The notes beneath the pieces are model-generated. The model was not told the origin of the DNA. It searched no databases and saw only the letters and a list, made by a program, of their open reading frames with translations. Below are positions 53,209 through 64,000 of a stretch of 64,000 nt of DNA, in pieces. The stretch is from Muricea muricata (Eukaryota; Cnidaria; Anthozoa; Malacalcyonacea; Plexauridae): the NCBI GenBank assembly GCA_963855995.1, contig OY979721.1:868001-932000 (forward strand), written 5' to 3'. Made by a program: the position numbers and the translations under genes. Each line of letters begins with the position of its first letter. The first letter of the stretch is position 1.

Positions 53209-56200
53209 CTAGGAACAGAAAATAGATTCTGTTAACGTTTGCCCCTTTTTTTGTTCAGCGTTTGGTAACAACGCTCAAGTAACAAGCCTTAGTGACACGC
53301 AACTTAACAACGCTCAAGTAACAAGCCCAAGTAACAAGCAACATAAGAACGCTCTAGTAACAAGCCTTAGTAACATGCAACTTAACAACGCTTTAGTAAC
53401 AAGCCCCAGTAACATGCAACTTCAGAACGCTCTAGTAACAAGCCTTAGTAACATGCAACTTAGCAAGAAACTTAACAACGCTAGTAGATGCATAGAGAGT
53501 ACTTTAAAATTTAACCACTTCATCATAATTTTTTATCCTGTAAAGGTTTACGCAAACAAACTTTCTGGCTGTAAAAGTATGTACTAATATAAATATCTAA
53601 CTATCCATCTACACTTGCAATTTTTTCCAGCTGAATTTCGCCAGAGAGGTCACTGCAGTGTCAAAACACCCCCTCCCGTTCTTTCTTGTCAAGGCCGTTT
53701 AAATAGGTAACTGGTGCATAAAATATGCTCACTTATTTTCGGTCGTTCTGAAAATATCAAAGCTATTAACACCCTTAATAGTTTTAAAATAAGAATATCA
53801 ATGTATTCAGTTGGATCAATTTTAGAAGGTAGTTAATGACGTAATCTTAAAATGTAAATAAGCATGACGATTTTGTGCATGAATACTGGGAAGCCCTTTT
53901 GGCAGGGCACCTGTTATGTTTACAATGTCGATGGATTGCCGATTTTTCAACCATCGCAAAATTCTCAAAATTTTATAGCACTGGAGGTGTGTACCCTACA
54001 ACTGATGAAACGAAAGCTCACCTTAAAAATATTAAAGTCTAATCCGGGTTACAACGAGTTATTGTCGAGAAATGCAGCAAGAGAACACGTCAAAAAACAT
54101 GCGTCAAGATGCGACTCACCTGCCGACATGTCGGGAGCCACAGCTTGCGTGGCAATTGTACCAATCTTTAACTGTGTTTCAAGTTGAGTCAGAAGACCAG
54201 GGCTTGCAATACGAAATTTGATATCCAACGAGACTTCAACTCCTTTTAAAGTTGAAGGGGAGCGTCGCACCGCTGCCTCGGGCTTTAAATCAGCAGGCCT
54301 TGGTGAAAAACAAAATGAGCACACGCGTAACAATCTCAAAACTACTAGCATGTCTGTCGCCGAACTGTCAACAAGTTATGTTCGACTGCTTGTCCCAAGT
54401 CGTCAACAAGTTGTCAACGAATTGCGCAAAGAAGCTTGACGGGAATATTAGACTTGTTGCAAGGTTGTGGTATAACAACTCTGATACGGAGCATTTGTAA
54501 CATTAAGTTTGTAACAAAGTTGACAACACAAAGCTGTAATGCCTGCAACAAGGCTGCCTTGTTACAAGGCTGTCTGAATCTGATATATAGACCTGTTCTA
54601 ATACGATTGTCACGAAATTGACAACACAAGGTTGTGTATATCATGACTGTATATTCCTATCAAACTCGCTACACATTGTTGGCAGCTTCTTCTAACTTGC
54701 GGCAACGACTTAAGACATCCTCCGACTTACGTGAAACCTAACACGGTAACAGACAAAAATTCTGGTTTGTTTCGATAAATCTCCGTCAGCTGAAAATACC
54801 AAAAAAAATTCCAATTAGAAACCTTGACGCGATCAATAGGGCCATTTATACGCGCGAAAATAAGCCGCGGCTTAAATAGGCCGCGGCTTACATAAGTCGA
54901 GAACGTCTGTATAAACGTACAATTTCTTCGCGACTAAAATAAGCCGCGGCTAATTTTAGCCCAGGGTTCGGGCCTCGTCTTAATTTGGCCGCGGCCAATT
55001 TTATTTTAAGTCTATTCATACGATGTTTATCAATATTATTTATTATTAGTTTAGTTTATTAATATGATGTTCGCGACCAAGGCAAGTCTGTTTATATGAT
55101 GTGTTGTCCTATTTATACGAGTGTTTTGGGCTATTTTAATAAATTTAGTAAAACTGGCGTATAAAAGGCTGTGTTCTCGACTTATTTAAGCCGCGGCCTA
55201 TTTAAGCCGCGGCTTATTTTCGCTCGTATAAATGGCCCTAATGTACGTTAGGCAAAACATTTCAACTACACATCCAGAATCGCTAAAGCCCCTTTTACCC
55301 GACCAATATTTTTTTGCCAAATTTCATGTGTCTAATGTGTTTTAAAGGGAAATGGCAACAAAAAATTTTATTGTCTCATTTGAAGAGACTCTAAAACAAT
55401 AAATAGAGATCTATTGCAAAAATTTTATATCTGTTTTACTTCGGGAGGTATTCTCACCTAAATCAACCAACTGTCCGCCATCTTAGATTTTCATGGATGG
55501 GGATTAGATCAGGGATTAGCCAGTCGAAGCTACTCCTAAATACCTACCAACAATAAAATATTGTTTTAAATCTTCTCAGTCCGTGCTGAAATCCGAAACA
55601 CTTGCCGTACATGCGGTTCTGAGAGCACATTAAGCAGTGTGTCGCAAGAAAAAAATCGCGTGATCCCGTTGTGACGTATCGTGCATATCCACAAATACCC
55701 AAGATGGCGGACAACTATCTCACGAAATAAGGCAGATATGAAAATTCTGTAATAGACTTCTATAAATTGTTTTGGAGCCTCTTTCAAATGAGACGATAAA
55801 ACAAGTTTGTTGCCATTCTTCTTTAAATGCAAATTTGTCAAAACCCCTAATTTACATGGTCAAAAAGCCTTTGACAAATGAAATTTGAGAAAGAAAATTT
55901 GGTCGTGTAAAAGGAGCTGTCATCAACCGCTATAGACTTGGCACTTTAGAGTCACCGTTGCTGCGTTATCTGGATGCGTTCACATCGCTTGTTTCGAGTT
56001 GATGATAACAAGTCTCCTGCAAGTTGTAAACAGGCTTGATGTAAGTCGACTGTCAAGACTTTATCCCCAAGCTTGATGCAAGTTGTTTCAACAACTTACA
56101 GCAAGTCTGCAAACATCAATCAAGTCTGACTTTCACAGATTTGATGAAGCGAGCAGTCTTCTTGATGAGAAACTAGCATCAAGCTGATAAAATCTACAAC

Positions 56201-59200
56201 TTGCATCAAGTATATGGGGTTTCTGGCGGTGCCATCATCGAACTTGGTTTGCTTGCAGGAATGATCAAAATTCTTACCGAGCCTTCGATACTTTTCTTCA
56301 ATTCCAGATACTGAAAGCTCGTAGGATTGTTCAGATTTGGATCAAATGACTTTTCCGTCATGACGATGTTGACTTTGAATTCTTTACCTGCGTGAAAAGA
56401 ATGCAACGCGTAAATCGAATCGTTCGAAAAGGGTGGAAAGAAATGGCCCTCACTTCATATGGCACATGGCATATAATCGTTACTAGAATGTCGCACGCGT
56501 AAAATCTCACAACTTGTGGCAAGTGTGTTGCCAAGCTGTCGCCAGCTCATCCCAGTTTGGAACAAGCTGTAACAAGCTTGACGAAAATAACACACTTGTT
56601 AGACTTTTAAAGTCACAATCCTAACAACTCTGATACACCCTTGTAAGTTGTAACAAGATGGACACAAAGTTGACAACACAAAGCTGTAACATTATTGTTA
56701 TGTCATGACCGAACCAGTCTTGTTGCCCTAACAAACGATACAGACCTTTCGTAACAAGATTGTCGTTTATAGAAATTTATCGTCATTTAAACTGAGCAGC
56801 AGAAACGAAATTCATCTATTTGAACAACAAGTGGCTATTTTTTTCAACTCGTAATACAAAAATGTACAAAATCTTCGCACGGCTATATTTCCCGCATTTT
56901 ACAACATTTCGCAGCCAAACTTTGCAATTCTACTAATTTCGAGATGTTCTTTCAGCTGTGCTGGTAGATTTTGTCATTCCTGTCTGGATAAAAAATTATT
57001 GCATAGCTTAAATAGTCAATTGTGAAACGGCTGATATAAGGTCAGCTTACCTGAGGTATTCGGATCATAAGGTATGGTTGGTCTGCTGTCTGTGGGTTTT
57101 TTAGGCGTCACCGGGGCGGGGGTAGTGCTCGGTGCCGGGGTGGTGCTAGGCGCATGGGTTGTCTTCGGTGCTGCAGTAGCATTTGGTGCAGTGGCATTTG
57201 TTGCAGGGCGAGCTGGTGCGGGGGTTGCTGGCGCGGGGGTTGCGCCTCCTGGTGCAACAGTTCCTAATACTTGAGTTGTTGGAGATCCCTGTGCAGGTGG
57301 GGTAGCGGCCGGAGCTGGGGTAGCACCCGGAGCTGGGGTAGCACCCGGAGCTGGGGTAGCGGCTGGAGCTGGGGCAGCACCCGGAGCTGGGGTAGCGGCC
57401 GGAGCTGGGGTAGCACCCGGAGCTGGGGCAGAACCCGGAGCTGGGGTAGCGGCTGGAGCTGGGGCAGCACCCGGAGCTGGGGTAGCACCCGGAGCTGGGG
57501 TAGCACCCGGAGCTGGGGTAGCACCCGGGGCTGGGGTAGCGGCTGGAGCTGGGGCAGCACCCGGAGCTGGGGTAGCACCCGGAGCTGGGGCAGCACCCGG
57601 GGCTGGGGTAGCGGCTGGAGCTGGGGCAGTACCCAGAGCTGCGGTAGCGGATGGGACTGGAGCTGCGGTGGGGGCCGGAGGTTGAGATAGGGCTTTGGTC
57701 ACTGAGATTGTGTTGGTTGGCGCGATATCATGGTACACTTTAGACGGAGCTACTTGACGGGTTCCTGGCGGTGCGACGGCTACTGTTGGTGAGGGGGCCT
57801 GTGTTGGTGCGGGGGCCAGTGTTGGCGCGGGGGCCTGTGTTGGTGCGGGGGCCTGTGTTGGTGCGGGGGCCAGTGTTGGCGCGGGGGCCTGTGTTGGCAC
57901 GGGGGCCTGTGTTGGCGCAGGGGCCTGTTTTGGCGCGGGGGCCTGTGTTGGTGCGGGGGCAGGGGCCTGTGTTGGTGCTGGAGACACTGTTGGTGCAGGG
58001 GTGGGGGGCCGTGTTGGCGTGGGGGTAGGGGCCTTTGTTGTTGCAGGTGAAGGCTGTGGCGGTGGTGATGGTTGTGGTTCTGGTTCTAAGAAAAAATTGT
58101 TCATAGTTTCAGTTAGCACAAATGTATGTTAATCTCAGCCTTAATCCCGAACTTCGTGATCTGTGACATAACAATGTAAACAGAGTTTCTGAGCAAAAAA
58201 TTAGAACGAAATTCTAATCGGAAACACTGAAGCGATGTTGCATTAAACTACAATACAAACTGGAGAAGTAAAATAATACAACGGTTAAAGAATATATTTT
58301 TCCAATACTTTTTTTACCAAAGTAATTTTTTTCAGTAAAACTTTTTCAAGTAAAATTTTCAGTCAGTATTTTGACTTCTACTTAAGTAAAAATTGAGGTG
58401 CTACTTTTTACTTTTACTTTAGTTAAAACTTCAGTGTACCTGGTACGATTTCGACTTTCAGGCCGCCAATGGTTCCTGAATCAATGGCCGATTTTAAAGT
58501 AGCTATAATACTTTCGGATATCAATCCTTGAACTGACAAAACTACATCGGCCAAGACGCTGCCTTTCCTGCGGCGAGATCACAAAAAAATGTGAGCATAG
58601 AATAATAAGTCGAAGGAGAGGCAATCAAACGAATGGACTTGAAACACGAGCCAAAGTGCTAATGGCATCCGTGATACGATCTGACACGCCTTACTTTGCA
58701 ACCCTGTAACTTCACTTGACTTTGTGTTTACATATAAGCAAGAACAGCAATGTCCATCGAGATACATCGAATTTTAAAACTTCTTGGGTGCAAACTAACG
58801 GCGATTGTGTACTATCAAAGTGCACTAATGAGTTTGTGTGACCGCTGACCACTTGCCTACCTACGTAGACCACAGAATAGAAAGTAAACAGAAGGTTCAC
58901 TCAAGCCGGAACCAATGAAGTTTGTTTCCCTGCACATTGCACATGTCATTATGCAGGTTCTGGCCAGTCATGGCATTCGTCTGGCCAATAGAAACGCTTA
59001 TATAGAAACGGCCATTATTCTGGCCTGTCAATTGCATAAAAATAGCGGTTCGTGTGGCACTGTTAAATGGCTCTACTGTTTATTGGCTATACTGTACGTA
59101 GAACAACTGGCGCAAAGCCAGCTTGACAATTTAGCGCTGCTATGAAATTTCTAATTATTACCATTACTCGCCTTGTCAAAAATGGATTGTTTTTAGTCAG

Positions 59201-62200
59201 GGAGCACAAAATATTTTCATGGCCGGACCAAATCGTCTGTTTAAGCACGCACGGTACGTGGACAAGTCCCGTGTGTCACGGTTCCGCATGCACTTACCTG
59301 AATCCTGAAAGTTCAATCGCCACAACACAGCCATCGTTTGCAAGCAGTGAAGTAAGCTACAACGAATGAGAAAACAATGTCAAATAAATGCAATTCATCG
59401 TAGCAAAAAAGATGGCGACGTGTCGATTTTACCAGAATGCACCGCGGGTATCAAGTAAGAATACCTGGGACAAGATGACAAGAAGCAAAGCTAATGAAAG
59501 CTAATGAAATTTTAACACAGATGAGAAAATAACCTATTGTCTTCTGTCTGTTCTTCAAACGATGTTAATTTGTCTTTTAAAGGATTTCAGAACGCAATGC
59601 ATTCTGGTAAAATCGACATACGCTATCTTTTTTGCTATGGTGAATTCCGACTTGGGTCGATATTGTTTTAAATGTAATGGCTCACTATGGCTGCAAAGTA
59701 TACCTGCTTTCCGCTTTAAATGAAGTGTATCTAAAACAATAGTTTGTGAAGTATACTTTCTTGATTGCATTGCAAAGATAATTTAAATTCACAATATAAC
59801 TTCTTATGTTGAATTTTTGTACAACTGTGTTCTTTGTTGAAATATTTACCTTAATGGGTATGCATGCTAATAATGCGTGTTACATCAGACTGCATAATGA
59901 GCGTCTCCGAGATTGCTTATTTTGTAACATATAACAATAGAAACTAACGGAAGTCTAAAATCCTAGGTAGCCCAAAACTCGGTGTTTTGTACAAATTCAA
60001 GTTTTGTACAGTTTCGAATTTTGCGGTCTGTGTATATATACAATCACGCAACCACCGCTACGCCACAGACCGCAATATTCAAAACTGAATGGATGCTTGA
60101 ATTTATACAAAACACCGAGTTTTGGACTATCTAGGCTAAAACTGCACTTTAATACATGTGCGTGCGCTATGATTAATCACTAGGCCTCCCAATAGAAGAA
60201 AGGGAATAAAAAACTGCAAACGAAATTGTTAATTTTTTATTTTGAAATCGTTTGTTTTCATCCTCTGCGAAAACGAATATATGATTGAGGGGTAATTGCT
60301 TTCATACCCCATCGATCAATTGTTTCTTCAACTTCAAATATCCTTCACTGGATTTGTTTCCCAGGGCGTCTGTGTATTTCTCGTCCGTCAGCTTAATTGT
60401 AAACGGATAGCTGTAAACTAAACAAAGACCTTATGAGGTTAGGATCAAAATAATGAACACAACGAATAACAAATTTCAAAGCATGATTTGTGGAAACTCC
60501 ACATAAATTATATTTTGATTAACAATCACCATGCAAACATGCAAGGAACTGAATAACAAATTCACAATTTAATGAAAATCGCCTGACCTGATGTCGAATA
60601 ACCTATGCATTATTTAACAGGGACCAGTTATTCAAAGCCAGTTTGGCGTGAACTCCGGGTTAAAATTCAACTCGCTGTTTTAGTTTGTGCATTTCAATAC
60701 ATTAATTTCTTCGAGACAAGAAAATTTGCCTTTCAATTATGAGTCCCCCTCTTCCCGAAAGTCAGTTGTAAAAAGCATGGTTGGCACTAACCCTAAATTA
60801 AAGTTTAACCCATTATTTCAGTTTCGGTACTTCTACACCTCCCTTTCTCTCAAAACTTCAGAAACCAAAAATACTATCGATCCATACAAATACTTCCAAG
60901 CTTATAAACAATCCGCTTTGAAATCACCTTCAAATTTCACCCAGGGTTAACCGACTTTTGAACAACTGGTCCCAGAGGGGGGGGGGGGGGGAGGATTTGG
61001 TGCCTCTCTTAGATGCCGTCCCTTAAAGGATGCCCCGCTTGATAGAATCTTACGTTTTCTTGGGTTGGCCAAATCAATCTTGCAACAAGTTGTGGAATAA
61101 ATTGGATCATTTTGTAATTCCGTACTGTCGTCCTTTACTCCTACTTCTCGTTTTCTGATGATATTTGGCTTCACCGTCACAACGTTGTCTCTCTTGTTGG
61201 ATGTGCTAGAACAGATATTCAGCAAATTCACTACACACTCACATTATCTAAGCCTTCAGCGAACATTTTATTTCGAAGAGGCGCGGAATTTTGAAAACTA
61301 TAAACTCGGAAATATGATTTCCGAAATTCCTGCGAGTTGGGCATCGTATATATCTGCTGTTTTATAGTAACTTTGCAGAGGACTTGATACTCCTACGGCC
61401 CAGTAGCACCGTGGGAGCCTGCATGGAAAGTGTTGGGGGTGGGCATGCATGTCTCCCCGGGATCCGCGGTCCCTAAAAAGATCGTATAATAGCGACATAA
61501 ACCATACATGGTCCTGGTTTGAAGTTTGTATACTCCATTGGCATCACAGTGACAGACAATCTTTGGTTTTCCAAGATAATCCATTCCAACGACGATATTT
61601 TCTGAAAGCTTGTCTCTCCTCTCACGAATGTTGTAATATCTGCTGGGATTCTCGCCACAACCGAGCACGCATATTGCTAAACGAAATTCATTGAAAACAA
61701 AAGTAGAAGCTGAAAAACTGAGGCATATAGGAGTTAAGAAAACTACTATACAAACTCTCACTACTCAACTCTCGTGCAACATTTTCTCTCGTTTGACCAG
61801 AATATGGGAGTTGATAAAACTCTCATACAAACTCTCGCTTCTCAACTGTCATCAGCTCTCGTGGAACTCTTGTTCTCGTTTGACCAGGACATGATCCACT
61901 TTCTAATACAAAAACTACCGCCTCTTAACTCTCATGCTTGCTCAACCAGGGCTTACTATCTAATTTAGCTAAATCATTATTTACTTAATTGATCATCGTA
62001 CTTAACACACGCTTATTTTATATATCCCATCTTCTTAGGGTAACGAAAACATTATATCAGCCAAGATTTTGTGAAATTTAAGAGCAACTTCTGATATTTA
62101 TTTTGAATAAGCAAGCTATTTACATACGAAAGCAATTAAGAAACTTAAAACATATTTGACTAAACTATTACAAGATTTAACATCACCAAAACATCTTACT

Positions 62201-62242
62201 TGTTATGAAAAACACAAGAAATCCAAGAAGACTTCTTTCCAT
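52952..62242 (-). CDS. Gene B: secreted SEA / Pro-Ala-rich / SEA / two minicollagen-CRD protein
   Basis: Eleven exons, minus strand: 62200-62242, 61508-61676, 61054-61205, 60308-60417, 59298-59356, 58440-58567, 57051-58085, 56278-56387, 54731-54789, 54120-54298, 52952-53208. They sum to 2301 nt (766 aa), all in phase. Order: signal peptide (MERSLLGFLVFFIT), Cys-rich N-domain (15-121), SEA1 (122-220), Pro/Ala/Thr repeat region (221-565), SEA2 (566-681), a Gly/Asn spacer and two minicollagen CRDs. Exons of 169, 110, 59 and 128 nt (N-domain and SEA1) and 110 and 59 nt (SEA2) match gene A in length and phase. The CAP domain of A is missing; the single Pro-rich exon lies where A has mucin + CAP + Pro-rich. 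By the CRDs, a nematocyst or matrix role is inferred. Confidence 0.83.
53255..53480. repeat. tandem repeat, agtaacaagccttagtaacatgc
   Basis: Five to six units built of gctcaagtaacaagccc and agtaacatgcaacttaacaac, total period about 44 bp, in the last intron of gene B. Confidence 0.8.
54350..54640. repeat. dispersed CAACAAGTTGT repeat
   Basis: Loose units with tcaacaagttgtcaacgaat, cttgttgcaaggttg and gtaacaaagttgacaacacaa. Other copies: 24590-24930, 25500-25800, 55980-56210, 56510-56760. Mildly palindromic units. Confidence 0.65.
54839..55238. mobile_element. MITE with CCGCGG-rich arms
   Basis: Starts gggccatttatacgcgcgaa and ends with the complement cgctcgtataaatggccc, flanked by TA on each side. 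Arms contain repeated aagccgcggctta. Total 400 bp, in a SEA2 intron of gene B. Confidence 0.88.
55272..55946. mobile_element. inverted-repeat element, about 220-bp arms
   Basis: Left arm gctaaagccccttttacccg...ccgccatcttag. The right arm is the imperfect complement caagatggcggaca...gtcgtgtaaaaggagctgt. Arms are well diverged. In a SEA2 intron of gene B. Confidence 0.7.
57051..58085 (-). other. Gene B Pro/Ala/Thr repeat exon (coding minisatellite)
   Basis: 1035-nt exon, phase 1 on both sides. Two repeat zones: 57780-57990 encodes APAPTQAP/APAPTLAP units, and 57300-57640 encodes PAPGATPAPAATPAPG units (period 18-36 bp). It ends with DSRPTIPYDPNTSG, homologous to the PYDP exon of gene A. There are no cysteines. 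Several other frames are open by base composition only. Confidence 0.82.
58620..58790. mobile_element. single arm related to the element at 14283-14791
   Basis: Shares catccgtgatacg, ccctgtaacttcact and aagcaagaacagcaatg blocks with that element. In a SEA1 intron of gene B. Confidence 0.55.
59962..60135. mobile_element. hairpin element (cctaggtagcccaaaactcg)
   Basis: Ends cctaggtagcccaaaactcg and cgagttttggactatctagg. Inner arms contain tgcggtctgtg / cacagaccgca. Short central loop. In a SEA1 intron of gene B. Confidence 0.8.
60619..60974. mobile_element. MITE, gggaccagttattcaaagcc family
   Basis: Left end agggaccagttattcaaagc. Right end ttttgaacaactggtccca. The inside includes gggttaaaattcaactcgc and tttcacccagggttaacc. 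Related in end sequence to 9737-9979. Between SEA1 and N-domain exons of gene B. Confidence 0.65.
61054..61676 (-). other. Gene B Cys-rich N-domain (two exons)
   Basis: Exons 61508-61676 (169 nt) and 61054-61205 (152 nt). Cysteines: CVLGC, CHC (in KPKIVCHCDANG), CC (in IYSTTCCKIDLANPRK). It aligns with gene A by the CHC and CC-x-I-D-L-x-N-P-x-K motifs. The second exon is 33 nt longer than in A. The frame continuing past the GTATGG donor at 61507 (ending GSHGATGP) is read-through, not part of the protein. Confidence 0.72.
61730..61960. repeat. dispersed ~75-bp repeat cluster
   Basis: Two to three units of actctcatacaaactctcgc and ttgttctcgtttgaccagga, in the first intron of gene B. Confidence 0.8.
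62200..62242 (-). other. Gene B first exon: signal peptide
   Basis: ATG at 62242, MERSLLGFLVFFIT, a basic then strongly hydrophobic leader. Donor GTAAGA, phase 1, as in gene A. Confidence 0.75.
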
Positions 62243-63374
62243 ATTTTGAAATAACTCGCTAAAGGTAAAATCTCACCACACAAAATTTCGCTACAAATTT
62301 TATCAAAGGAAAATCAATATAAATTCTACGCCTGAATTAACATGATACTGCTTGATAAAGACGTCATGTCACGATATGACAAACGCACACAGCACCACTA
62401 GCTATTTTTTAAACAAGTGTGGACGTTTTAAACGGGTGGTACGCTGGTGACTTTATTAAGTTTAAACTCTCACTTGAATATTTCACACCTTAACGACTTG
62501 TAACTATAAGCAGAACTAAACATAGAGTTAAGTGAATGAGAGTTGGAAATATGCCTCTCCGTTGACCGGCTCTCATCAACCCTTACGATTTACGTTTTAA
62601 TGAGAACAAACGAGAGTTTTCGCTTGCGTATAAGGCCGTGATGAGAGGTTTAAATGAGCAATAAATCACAGCGCGTTTATTACGAGAAGAAAGTTTAGAT
62701 TAGTTAAGTGTATTCCAAGTTTCATAAAAAAACTTAATTTGCTTACACCCCGTACTAAGCTCAACGAATGTGAACCGTAAATTCGCAATACGGACGGTCT
62801 TAAATTAGTTTTCTTTTATATATATACATACATATATTATATTTAAGAAATATAAAACATTTTCCGTGTTGATATACAGTTATATCAACACGAGTGGAAG
62901 TCGGAAAAACGAGAAATTTTGTGGAAACACGACGCCCGCAGGGCGGAGTGTTTTCACACAATTTCGAGTTTTTCCAATTTTCACGAGTGTTGAGATAACT
63001 GTGTATCAATACGGGAAAAATGTTTTATATTTGTTTTATAATATAGCAATGTCAAAAGCCCGAAGAATACGAAAAATTTCCGTGTTTATAAGTGGCAGGA
63101 AATTTTCCGTGTTTACATTGAGTTATGTAAACACGGCTCTCAACCAATCAGCGTTCAGGATTCACAAATGCTATATTATAAAAACTTTTGAAAGAGTGCT
63201 CAATGGATATCCAGAGCATAATTAATTTATTTAAACGACTCAACAAATTCCACTAGGCATCTTTATTACTAACTAGTTTCGTACCACGAGATGTGGCACT
63301 CATCAGATAAAATAGCCTACCTGCCACACGTTATTTTATCTGCCACACGTAATCTTATCTGCAACACGTTATTT

Positions 63375-63435
<61 letters not shown>

Positions 63436-63483
63436 AAGATCAACAAACTATATATAGTGAATAAAAATTACGTCAAGCCATTC
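62243..63483. other. upstream region of gene B, hairpins and AT microsatellite
   Basis: No supported gene. 62850-63030 is an inverted repeat (tataaaacattttccgtgtt... / ...acgggaaaaatgttttata). A related, tighter hairpin follows at 63070-63140 (ttccgtgtttat / gttatgtaaacacgg). 63376-63434 is (AT)n. Confidence 0.55.
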
Positions 63484-63703
63484 TTAGTACTTCCCTAAAA
63501 TCCCATGCAATTCCTGCTTTTTCAACCAAGAGAAACAATCGTCAACATTCTGTTGAATGCTTGTTGTACACCATTCTCCAGTTACACGCCTGGTTTTGTT
63601 TGATGCAGTCCATTTCTTTTGCATGGTAGGCTTGTCAGACCTTCTTAGAAAGTCATTCAATTGTTTATCATCACGAAATTCTTCAAGAAGTTCCATAGGA
63701 TTC
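63484..63703 (-). CDS. probable last exon of an unidentified gene
   Basis: After a good acceptor (tctttttag, AG at 63704-63705 on plus) a frame of about 73 codons reads NPMELLEEFRDDKQLNDF, then TASNKTRRVTGEW, then DDCFSWLKKQELHGILGKY and stop. Composition and charge look like a real protein end. The rest of the gene would lie to the right of the window. I do not recognise the family. Confidence 0.45.
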
Positions 63704-64000
63704 CTAAAAAGAGAAATCACAAAATAAAAAATTTGTTTACTGTTTGGTCTCACAATATATATAATATGTAATATATATACATACATATGCATAAAGGTAT
63801 TTTATAAGTGTCCGTTTCACTAACATGAAGTAAAAACTTCAGAAAGTTTTTATACATAGAGAGTGCACAAGCCGAAGCGTGCTTATAAAAGAGCATTAAG
63901 GTATTTGAAGTGATTGTTTCACTATCACATGTGTCATGTTTGACCTAGTATATGAATAAGGTTTCAACGAAAACTTGGTTTAAAATATCACAAAAAAAGC

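Larger units (their letters stand above)
54120..56387 (-). other. Gene B SEA2 module (three exons)
   Basis: Exons 56278-56387 (110 nt), 54731-54789 (59 nt) and 54120-54298 (179 nt). Reads EFKVNIVMTEKSFDPNLNN, then PEFLSVTVLGFT, then KGVEVSLDIKFR. The loop where SEA1 has G-S-V is longer and reads STLKGVEV, so the cleavage sequence is absent, as in SEA2 of gene A. Confidence 0.78.
58440..60417 (-). other. Gene B SEA1 module (three exons)
   Basis: Exons 60308-60417 (110 nt), 59298-59356 (59 nt) and 58440-58567 (128 nt), identical in size to gene A. Reads YPFTIKLTDEKYTDALGN, then CVVAIELSGFRKGSVLADVVL, then LKSAIDSGTIGGLKVEIVPG. GSVLA fits the SEA autoproteolysis loop. Confidence 0.86.

Noticed and set aside
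57074..58028. Plus-strand open frames (Val-Gly-Ala and Trp-Gly-Ser repeats)
   Set aside because: Antisense of the Pro/Ala exon of gene B.
61393..61507. Collagen-like end (GSHGATGP) after the Cys-rich exon of gene B
   Set aside because: Lies past a GTATGG donor whose position is conserved in gene A; it is intron read-through.

Overview
This is a eukaryotic window of about 64 kb, AT-rich, with long introns, GT-AG splice sites and dense repeats. It almost certainly comes from a cnidarian, and an anthozoan is my best guess. The key evidence is four cysteine-rich domains of the minicollagen type (two canonical C-x3-C-x3-C-x3-C-x3-CC, two with one lengthened loop), a signature of cnidarian nematocyst wall proteins. 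The genus cannot be told from the sequence.

Layout. (1) 177-3581, minus: 5' part of a cGMP-dependent protein kinase gene that runs off the left edge. (2) 4459-5027: 34-bp tandem array in intergenic DNA. (3) 6582-23505, minus: 'gene A', a 15-exon secreted protein of 1517 codons. Its order is signal peptide, a new Cys-rich N-domain, SEA1, a Pro/Thr/Ala mucin-like region, a GLIPR2-type CAP domain, a second Pro-rich repeat region, SEA2, then two minicollagen-type CRDs. (4) 25124-34223, minus: an AKIP1-like gene. One of its introns holds a 6-kb foldback structure at 26152-32115. (5) 35187-36857, minus: an intronless 556-aa protein of unknown function. (6) 41587-51953, plus: an 11-exon, 944-codon VWA + DUF4537 gene (VWA3B/C11orf16-like) with a GC-AG intron and a LINE in that intron. 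(7) 52952-62242, minus: 'gene B', an 11-exon, 766-codon paralog of gene A without the CAP domain. (8) 63484-63703, minus: the likely last exon of another gene.

Genes A and B share exon lengths (169, 110, 59, 128 and 110, 59 nt) and intron phases through the N-domain and both SEA modules, so they descend from one ancestor. Every exon model listed closes in frame: the summed coding lengths of A, B and the VWA gene are multiples of three with no internal stop. The SEA + mucin + CAP + minicollagen-CRD combination is the most interesting content here. It points to a nematocyst or other capsule/extracellular-matrix protein family related in logic to NOWA (SCP + lectin + CRD) but with a different domain set.

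Introns and spacers are packed with inverted-repeat elements (MITEs, including one hAT-like element with an 8-bp target duplication nested inside another MITE), hairpin elements, minisatellites and a dispersed family of about 75 bp that recurs in introns of several genes. I saw no rRNA gene, true tRNA gene, CRISPR array or prokaryotic feature.
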